From: JAPOKJ01 sp043767985
GTDB lineage: Bacteria > Pseudomonadota > Gammaproteobacteria > Burkholderiales > Burkholderiaceae_E
NCBI GenBank assembly: GCA_043767985.1
Contig: JAYVKZ010000147.1
Coordinates: 1 to 11,869, forward strand
Length of the DNA stretch: 11,869 bases
Reading direction: 5' to 3'
Part shown: piece after piece, positions 6,822-11,869 of the stretch
Position numbering within the stretch: position 1 is the stretch's first letter
How the letters are laid out: each line of letters begins with the position of its first letter
Notes under the pieces: generated by a model
Database searches by the model: none
Seen by the model: the letters and a program-made list of their open reading frames with translations, nothing else
Told to the model about the DNA's origin: nothing
Made by a program: the position numbers and the translations under genes

Positions 6822-8072
6822 TTATGGGCAGCTTGGAACGTCACGCGAACCCAGACCCATCTTGTCGAACTCGGCTTTCGGTAGGTTTAATTGCTGGTCC
6901 ACCTTGGCGACCACCTTCACCACCTTGTTATAGAAGGAGCCATCGGCGGCCTTCGATACTTCGGTGATGAAGGTCGGTCCGACCGCATTGCGGTTGCCGT
7001 CCAGGGTGTAATCGCCGACCGGTGTTTTGAGCGTCATCTTGCTCAAGGCTGCGCGGTAAGCCGCTTGTCCACCGGACAAGTCGCCCTTCACAGCATCAAG
7101 GGCATCGAGCGCGGCCTTGGTGTTGATGTAGTACAAGAAAGCAAACAACGATGGGCTAGGGAAGCCATCCTTAAAGTTCGCTTTATAGTCGGCGACAAAT
7201 TTCTTCCATTCAGGTGTGTCGATAGAGTCGGCCATCGGGCTGGCGGAGGCTGTGCCCAAGAGGGATTCACGACGCTTACCTTTGAAGTTCAAGACCGTTT
7301 GGTCCACCGTAATAGACCCGCCAATCATTGGCTTGTTGCCGCCTGATTGCTCATACTGAGTCAAGAAGTTAACTGCATCGGAGCCGCCTAAGACGACTAA
7401 CAGGGCATCGATGTCAGCCGGTAGTTTGGCAATCGTGGAGGCATAGTCCTTGCTGCCCAAAGGCACCCAGTTCTTTTGTACCACTTTGCCACCAGCAGCA
7501 CAGTAACCCGCCATGAAGCCTTGTACTTGCGAATACGGGAAGGAATAGTCTTCCGCAATTAAGGCGACCTTCTTGTAGCCCTTGGACATCGCGTAGTCAC
7601 CCAGGCCGACCATCCACTGCGCACCTTCCGTGTTGAAGCGGAAGAAGTTTGCAGAAGGGTTCACCAGGGTGGTCGCTTGCGCGCCGGAGGAGCCATTAAT
7701 AAAAGTCACACCAGGTTGCGTTTTGGAATAGTCCTTCACCGCAATCCCTTCAGAGCCAGACAGCGGCCCAATCATGATCTGGACTTTGTCCTGTTCGACC
7801 AGCTTGCGAGTCGCGTTCACGGCCACATCGGGCTTGGCATCCGAGGAGCCTTTAACAAACTCAATCTTCTTACCCCCCGCCATGCCGTTACGTTGCTTCA
7901 GTGCAAGTTCGGCGCCACGCATACCGTCCTGACCCGGCGCTGCGAAGGGGCCTTCCAATGTGGCCAATAGACCGACCTTCAAGACTTCCTGGGCACTGGC
8001 TGTACCCGCAAAAGCTGCTAGCACGGCCATACCCATGGCTGTCTTTGTCAACATTCTTCTGTTCATTCTCAT
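6822..8072 (-). CDS. ABC transporter substrate-binding protein, Liv type (periplasmic)
   Basis: A 416-residue exported ligand-binding protein of the type I periplasmic family (Peripla_BP_6, LivJ/LivK-like). The N-terminus has Arg residues, a hydrophobic core (~8-21) and a signal-peptidase-I site after ASA (residue 27), so the mature protein starts QEVLKVGLLATLEGPFA. The GPFAAPGQDGMRGAELAL, IMIGPLSGSEG and KKVALIAEDYSFPYSQ segments are typical of the fold. The mature chain has only two cysteines (C191 and C415), which may form a disulfide. There is no lipobox, so it should be soluble in the periplasm. It delivers the ligand to the LivH/LivM permeases; the ligand cannot be told from sequence. 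Two adjacent ATGs exist: the one at 8072 sits 7 bases after GGAGG, the one at 8075 only 4, so 8072 is preferred (one residue shorter). Confidence 0.93.
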   Translation of the reverse strand: MRMNRRMLTKTAMGMAVLAAFAGTASAQEVLKVGLLATLEGPFAAPGQDGMRGAELALKQRNGMAGGKKIEFVKGSSDAKPDVAVNATRKLVEQDKVQIMIGPLSGSEGIAVKDYSKTQPGVTFINGSSGAQATTLVNPSANFFRFNTEGAQWMVGLGDYAMSKGYKKVALIAEDYSFPYSQVQGFMAGYCAAGGKVVQKNWVPLGSKDYASTIAKLPADIDALLVVLGGSDAVNFLTQYEQSGGNKPMIGGSITVDQTVLNFKGKRRESLLGTASASPMADSIDTPEWKKFVADYKANFKDGFPSPSLFAFLYYINTKAALDALDAVKGDLSGGQAAYRAALSKMTLKTPVGDYTLDGNRNAVGPTFITEVSKAADGSFYNKVVKVVAKVDQQLNLPKAEFDKMGLGSRDVPSCP

Positions 8073-8079
8073 CATCGTT

Positions 8080-8084
8080 CCTCC
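8080..8084 (-). promoter_or_regulatory. Strong Shine-Dalgarno of the substrate-binding protein gene
   Basis: The minus strand carries GGAGG, the best ribosome site in the window. It lies 4 bases before the first of two adjacent ATGs and 7 before the second, favouring the second as start. Strong initiation here fits the usual need for binding protein in excess over the permease. Confidence 0.8.
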
Positions 8085-8106
8085 AAAAATGCGGCTTCAT
8101 TGCCGC
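8085..8106 (-). terminator. Terminator-like or attenuator-like hairpin between livM and the binding-protein gene
   Basis: On the minus strand a 5-base all-GC stem (GCGGC / GCCGC, 8106-8102 and 8095-8091) encloses a 6-base loop and is followed by ATTTTT, then directly by GGAGG. This is the shape of a weak intrinsic terminator. It sits inside what looks like one transcription unit, and no promoter is visible between it and the binding-protein start, so full termination would silence the downstream genes. Partial attenuation or protection of a processed message end is more likely. Confidence 0.4.
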
Positions 8107-8165
8107 GAAAGTTCAACCCGAGCCCAGTACCTGTGAGCTCCACCGAAAACTACTAAAAACTGCGT

Positions 8166-9308
8166 CTACTTAAAACTTTGCAACTTCTCCTGAGCATTCA
8201 TCGTGAAGCGATTCTTAAGCCGCATCCATAAACCCACGAGACCGTCCGGCGAGAAAAGAAGCACCACCAAAAACACACCGCCGATTAAGAGGTTGAAGCG
8301 TTCCCGTCCCACAATGTCGACTGCAAAATTCTGAAGCAAGACAAAGACGAGTGCACCGATAAAGGCGCCAATCGGATGTTTCATACCGCCAAGAACGACC
8401 ACAATCAGCACGTTGATTAAGGCCCCTGTGCCAATCGAGCCAGGGGTGATCAGGCTGGAATACCAAACCATCAGAATGCCGCCCAGAGCCGCGATGAGAC
8501 CAGCTACGGCATGTGCCGCGACTCGGTGCGCATTGACGCTAAAGCCGAGCGCATTCATCCGCCTTGGGTTGTCCCTTACACCTTGTAAGGCAATGCCAAA
8601 GGGGGCGCGTATGAGGTATTTAATGAAGAAATAGGCGGCTAATGCCCAAAACAGTACGAGGTAGTAGTAGGCGGTGGGCGAGCGCCAATCGACCCCGAAA
8701 ACATCCGGCGGTGTAATTTTCGAAAACCCTTGAAAGCCGTTAAAGACTGTGTAGTTTTGCTGGGCAAGATAGAAAAACGCGACACCGATGGCGAGAGTGA
8801 TCATGATCGTATAAATACCTTCGGTGCGAACCGACATCCACCCGATCCCTGTCGCGATGAGGGTGGCAATGGTCAACGCCATCAACACCGCCAGCCACCA
8901 GGGCCAACCCAAACTGAGCGCCACCCCGCTGTTGCCGAAAATCGCCAAGACGTAACCTGCAATACCGGCGATGGTCATTTGTGACAGGGTTACCATGCCG
9001 CCATATCCGCCCAAAAAGGTCAGCGATAAAGCAATGATGCCAAGCGCTAAAGTTTGCGCGCCAATTTGGAAAGTGAAAAATGGCGTGGCGACGATCGGAT
9101 AAAGCAGGCAAGCCAAGAGCATCAGCACGTGGCGCCAGCCGATCATTTGCCAAAGCTTGTCTTGCCAGGTGATCTCCAGCCCGTCAAAACGTAGCTTGGC
9201 GCCCGTCGCCGCATCCTCCTGACCTGTGCTCGTCACCACACCACCGACATGCCAGTTGCGCCGTCCTGCGCCGGAATTCATCGCCTTACGCCACTGTGCT
9301 GCGCTCAT
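8166..9308 (-). CDS. livM: LivM-like ABC transporter permease
   Basis: A 380-residue inner-membrane permease of the HAAT class. After a hydrophilic N-terminal stretch of about 55 residues come hydrophobic helices from residue ~60 on. LivM hallmarks are FLGGYGGMVTLSQMTIAGIAGY (98-119 region), the cytoplasmic coupling loop APFGIALQGVRDNPRRMNALG (~235-255), VVLGGMKHPIGAFIGAL (304-320) and the C-terminal LLFSPDGLVGLWMR (350-363). It pairs with LivH to form the translocation path and contacts the two ATPases through the coupling loop. Its ATG forms an ATGA overlap with the LivH stop, supporting the long N-terminus; Met10 is an in-frame alternative. A 90-base gap to the binding-protein gene follows. 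Confidence 0.93.
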   Translation of the reverse strand: MSAAQWRKAMNSGAGRRNWHVGGVVTSTGQEDAATGAKLRFDGLEITWQDKLWQMIGWRHVLMLLACLLYPIVATPFFTFQIGAQTLALGIIALSLTFLGGYGGMVTLSQMTIAGIAGYVLAIFGNSGVALSLGWPWWLAVLMALTIATLIATGIGWMSVRTEGIYTIMITLAIGVAFFYLAQQNYTVFNGFQGFSKITPPDVFGVDWRSPTAYYYLVLFWALAAYFFIKYLIRAPFGIALQGVRDNPRRMNALGFSVNAHRVAAHAVAGLIAALGGILMVWYSSLITPGSIGTGALINVLIVVVLGGMKHPIGAFIGALVFVLLQNFAVDIVGRERFNLLIGGVFLVVLLFSPDGLVGLWMRLKNRFTMNAQEKLQSFK

Positions 9309-10258
9309 CGTTGTGACTTTCCAAGAATGCCCTGGGGTCTGAAGGCCAGCGCAAAGACCATGATCACAAAGGTGAATACCACGCCGTACGTGGGCGCGTA
9401 GGCGAGACCAAACTGCTCCGCTAGTCCAATCAGCAGGGCGCCAATCGCGGCGCCCGCAATACTTCCCATGCCACCGACAATCACGACCACTAATGAAGCC
9501 AAGAGATAGCGAACGTCCTCGCCCGGCGAGATGGACAATGCCGTGCCACCGATCACGCCTGCAAACCCAGCCAGACCGGCGCCAATCGCAAAGGTGATGG
9601 CAAAGACCATCTGTACGTTGACCCCCGAAGCAGAGAGCATCACGCGGTCATCGACACCGGCGCGAATCATCATGCCAACCCGAGTTTTATTGAGAAACCA
9701 CCACAGCGTGAAGCCAATCACGGTGGCACCCAAAAGCACCAGAAGCCGATAGCTCGGATAGCCGCCCACGATAGGCAAGGGCGTTGAGCCGAACATCCAA
9801 CTGGGTGGGTCAAATTGATAGATCTCACCGCCCCAGATCCACAACATCAGGTCTGCTAACACAATCGAGACGCCAATCGAGACCAAGGTTTGCCGCAAAT
9901 CGTCGCCCTGCATCCGCCTAAAAACGAGTAGCTGCAACAGTAGGCCAATCAGGGCCGATGCAAGAAAGCCGGCACAGACGGCAAGTACCCAGGAATTGGT
10001 TTTGTCGCCGACCACATAGCCGATGTAGGCGCCAAACAAATATAAAGACCCGTGCGCCAAGTTGACGTTACGCATCAGGCCAAAGACCAGGGTAAAACCA
10101 CTTGCCACTAAAAAATACAGGGCCGCCAGCGTGATGCCATTCAAGCTGGTTGAGAAAAACAGCTTGGCATTGTCACTGATCGCCCAGACCACAAACGCCG
10201 TGATCGGCAGGCCGATGACTGCCGTCAAGACCCACTGCCAGAAACTCAGTTTTTTCAT
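9305..10258 (-). CDS. livH: LivH-like ABC transporter permease
   Basis: A 317-residue inner-membrane permease with about eight hydrophobic segments. Hallmarks are ASGFTLVFGLMRNVNLAHGS (52-71), the coupling loop VGMMIRAGVDDRVMLSASGV (194-213), VVVIVGGMGSIAGAAIGALL (257-276) and the C-terminal ALAFRPQGILG (303-313). These are standard for LivH of the branched-chain amino acid importer family, which also includes carriers of urea, amides and aromatic acids, so the substrate is open. The ATG overlaps the stop of the amidohydrolase gene as ATGA, and no good Shine-Dalgarno is seen, so translation is probably coupled to that gene. LivM follows with another ATGA overlap. Confidence 0.94.
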   Translation of the reverse strand: MKKLSFWQWVLTAVIGLPITAFVVWAISDNAKLFFSTSLNGITLAALYFLVASGFTLVFGLMRNVNLAHGSLYLFGAYIGYVVGDKTNSWVLAVCAGFLASALIGLLLQLLVFRRMQGDDLRQTLVSIGVSIVLADLMLWIWGGEIYQFDPPSWMFGSTPLPIVGGYPSYRLLVLLGATVIGFTLWWFLNKTRVGMMIRAGVDDRVMLSASGVNVQMVFAITFAIGAGLAGFAGVIGGTALSISPGEDVRYLLASLVVVIVGGMGSIAGAAIGALLIGLAEQFGLAYAPTYGVVFTFVIMVFALAFRPQGILGKSQR

Positions 10259-11562
10259 GCGGCGTTGAGGTCCCAGCGATTCGGAACCGACGCACTACGC
10301 AGATCGGGCGCTTTATGGAACTTGCCATCCTTCATGATCGCGAGCAAACGGTTCTTATCGAGCAAAATAGAGAGATCTGCAAGGGGGTCACCGTCGACCA
10401 GTAGTAGGTCGGCTAAATATCCTTCTTTGATCTCACCCAGATCGTTGCCATGCATCATGAGCTGCGCACCAAAGCGAGTTGCAGCGATCAAGGATTCCAT
10501 CGGCGTCATGCCCGCATATTTGACCAAGTACTCAAGATCGCGCGCGTTTTCGCCGTGACGAGCCCAAGCAAAGCCGTAGTCTCCCCCGGGAAGTACCCGT
10601 ATCCCACGCTTATGCATCGCGCGCAAGCTCTTTTCGGCGGCCGCTAATTCTTCCTCATAGCCCATCGCCACCGCCTTGGCATGATCAATGCCCCATTCCG
10701 AGCCTTCGTAGAGCAAGCGCACAATGACCGAGAGGCCGGGTGCGACGAACACCTTGTCCTTATGAGCCTCCAGCATGTCGAGCGCTTCATCGTCGGTGTA
10801 GCTGGCGTGATAGATCAGGTAGATGCCATGACGAAGCGCTTGTTTTACCGATTCACAGGAGCGCGCATGCACCAAGACGCGTTTGTTTCGAATGGTCGCC
10901 TCACGCACGGCCATCGCCACTTCTTCGTCGCTCATCCAGGTGGTTTTGGCATCCGCACCAAGCACGAAGTTGTCGCCCGATAAATTCAGCTTGATCGTAT
11001 CCACACCGTACTTGAGGAACATACGCACCACTTTGCGCATTTCCTCCGGGCCGCTCACCACTTGCCCAAAGCTAAACTCTTGGTAGGGGAGGTGGGGCAA
11101 CATGTCATCACCCAGTGCGCCCGCCACCGTGATTTCTTGGCTTGCAGCAAGATAACGCGGGCCGGGAATCAGGCCCGAATTAATGGCATCGCGCACCACC
11201 ACATCGAGGCGTGGCTTGGCGGTGGCCGCGCCCATGCAACTCGTCCATCCATGGTCCAGATACACCTTCGCAACACCGGCGGTCCACAAGGTGTGTTCTT
11301 CGGGTGGCATGATCTGAATGCCATCCAAAGTGGCTGAGTTATTCCAGGCAAAATGGGTGTGGCCTTCCACCATGCCTGGCATCAGTGTGGCTCCCGCGCC
11401 ATCAATCACGGTGGATCCCGACATCAATTGGCCGCGACCCTGGCCACCTTGTGTTTTGGTGACGCGCGTGATGCGGTTGCCCTGCACCAGGACTTCGCCC
11501 GGATAGGGCTGCGCGCCGGTGGCATCTAGGATTCGAACATTCGTGAACAGCACGCTATTCAT
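10255..11562 (-). CDS. Metal-dependent amidohydrolase (imidazolonepropionase/prolidase-like)
   Basis: A 435-residue cytoplasmic enzyme of the amidohydrolase superfamily (COG1228-type). Residues ~1-60 form the first part of the small beta-sandwich (ILDATGAQPYPGEVLVQGNRI). The barrel starts with the metal motif GHTHF (67-71, H68 and H70). Further likely ligands are K191 in DTIKLNLSG, the usual place of the carboxylated lysine in this subgroup, H232 in VLVHA, H252 in YHAS and D328 in PGGDYG. The C-terminus returns to the sandwich with GEIKEGYLADLLLVDGDP (376-393). Related enzymes hydrolyse cyclic amides, dipeptides or N-acyl amino acids. No signal peptide is present. It overlaps the upstream hydrolase and the downstream permease gene by four bases each (ATGA), tying it to the importer; it may act on the imported compound. 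GGAG lies upstream of the ATG. The exact substrate is unknown. Confidence 0.93.
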   Translation of the reverse strand: MNSVLFTNVRILDATGAQPYPGEVLVQGNRITRVTKTQGGQGRGQLMSGSTVIDGAGATLMPGMVEGHTHFAWNNSATLDGIQIMPPEEHTLWTAGVAKVYLDHGWTSCMGAATAKPRLDVVVRDAINSGLIPGPRYLAASQEITVAGALGDDMLPHLPYQEFSFGQVVSGPEEMRKVVRMFLKYGVDTIKLNLSGDNFVLGADAKTTWMSDEEVAMAVREATIRNKRVLVHARSCESVKQALRHGIYLIYHASYTDDEALDMLEAHKDKVFVAPGLSVIVRLLYEGSEWGIDHAKAVAMGYEEELAAAEKSLRAMHKRGIRVLPGGDYGFAWARHGENARDLEYLVKYAGMTPMESLIAATRFGAQLMMHGNDLGEIKEGYLADLLLVDGDPLADLSILLDKNRLLAIMKDGKFHKAPDLRSASVPNRWDLNAA

Positions 11563-11869
11563 ACTCGCTCCGAATTAAAGAACATAGAACTTGCGCTGTA
11601 CCTTGCGCTGCGGCTCAAGGGCTGGCTCGTGCTTGTGGTGCTACGCAGCGAAGCGTAAAAGCGAGTCAGATGACTGATGCAGGCCTCAGGCGCTTCGACC
11701 GGCGTCCAATGGCCGCAAGCGCGAATAATTTCAAGCTTGGCGCCAGGAATTTTCTCGGCCATGGCGCGCACCGAGCTGGGCGGCGACACACTATCCTCGT
11801 CTCCCGTCACGAGTAAAGTAGGACAGGTGATCTGACCGGTATTGGCAGGTGTCATTTCGGCGAGTGCCG
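11559..11869 (-). CDS. Alpha/beta hydrolase, C-terminal part (5' end beyond window)
   Basis: The frame is open to the right edge; about 102 residues are visible. The segment ITCPTLLVTGDEDSVSPP carries the acid residue of the catalytic triad (Asp in GDED), and RACGHWTPVEAPEA carries the catalytic His, both in the usual spacing for the alpha/beta hydrolase fold (lactonase/esterase type). The nucleophile elbow lies outside the window. After the expected end of the fold (LTRFYASLR) the protein continues for about 28 Ser-rich residues, which is unusual. The stop codon overlaps the amidohydrolase start (ATGA), so both are translated together and may act on the same compound. An ATG at 11855 is internal, not the real start. 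Confidence 0.88.
   Translation of the reverse strand, partial: ALAEMTPANTGQITCPTLLVTGDEDSVSPPSSVRAMAEKIPGAKLEIIRACGHWTPVEAPEACISHLTRFYASLRSTTSTSQPLSRSARYSASSMFFNSERV
11590..11610. repeat. Short direct repeat inside the hydrolase 3' tail
   Basis: The 9-base unit CTTGCGCTG (plus strand) occurs at 11590-11598 and 11602-11610. It lies in the part of the hydrolase gene that encodes the atypical Ser/Arg-rich tail. It may mark slippage or a small insertion there; chance is also possible. Confidence 0.4.

Noticed and set aside
11642..11657. Inverted repeat TACGC...GCGTA inside the hydrolase gene
   Set aside because: It is a 5-base stem within coding sequence with no T-run; chance is the simplest explanation.

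Overview
The window carries eleven genes or gene fragments, all on the minus strand, packed head to tail with overlaps or short gaps. Reading order is therefore from the right edge to the left. There is no rRNA, tRNA, CRISPR array or insertion sequence, and no gene-free stretch over 100 bases. The protein sequences, moderately high G+C and gene content fit a proteobacterium, most likely a betaproteobacterium of the Burkholderiales type. That placement is an impression from protein style, not from a marker gene.

Layout in transcription order. (1) The C-terminal part of an alpha/beta hydrolase (11869-11559) is followed by a complete metal-dependent amidohydrolase (11562-10255). (2) Next comes a complete branched-chain-amino-acid-type (HAAT/Liv) ABC importer: LivH-like permease (10258-9305), LivM-like permease (9308-8166), secreted substrate-binding protein (8072-6822), LivG-like ATPase (6723-5926) and a LivF-like ATPase (5926-3659). 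(3) The LivF-like ATPase is not a normal LivF. Its reading frame continues through a charged linker into a complete UPF0261/Tm-1-like domain, giving a 755-residue fusion. Seven bases later comes a TIM-barrel protein of the PEP-hydrolase-like family (3651-2821), the family that is fused behind the Tm-1 domain in the tomato Tm-1 protein. (4) A YqiK-type flotillin (2811-1099) follows. (5) Two tandem paralogous SRPBCC proteins close the window. The second (589 to the left edge) runs on into the start of a quinone-oxidoreductase-like (MDR) domain and is cut by the window edge.

Coupling is tight: three ATGA overlaps, one TAATG overlap, and gaps of 5-10 bases at three other junctions. The larger gaps (90 bases before the binding-protein gene, 98 before livG, 66 before the first SRPBCC gene) hold small hairpins. 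One, just before the binding protein's ribosome site, resembles an attenuator.

Inferred picture: an importer brings an unidentified small molecule into the cell, and hydrolases, SRPBCC proteins and an NAD(P)H-dependent reductase process it. The Tm-1-like/TIM-barrel pair is physically attached to the transporter's ATPase, and a flotillin may organise the membrane around it. The ATPase-Tm-1 fusion, its TIM-barrel partner, the flotillin and the SRPBCC-reductase fusion together are the best candidate here for an undescribed system. The substrate cannot be read from the sequence.
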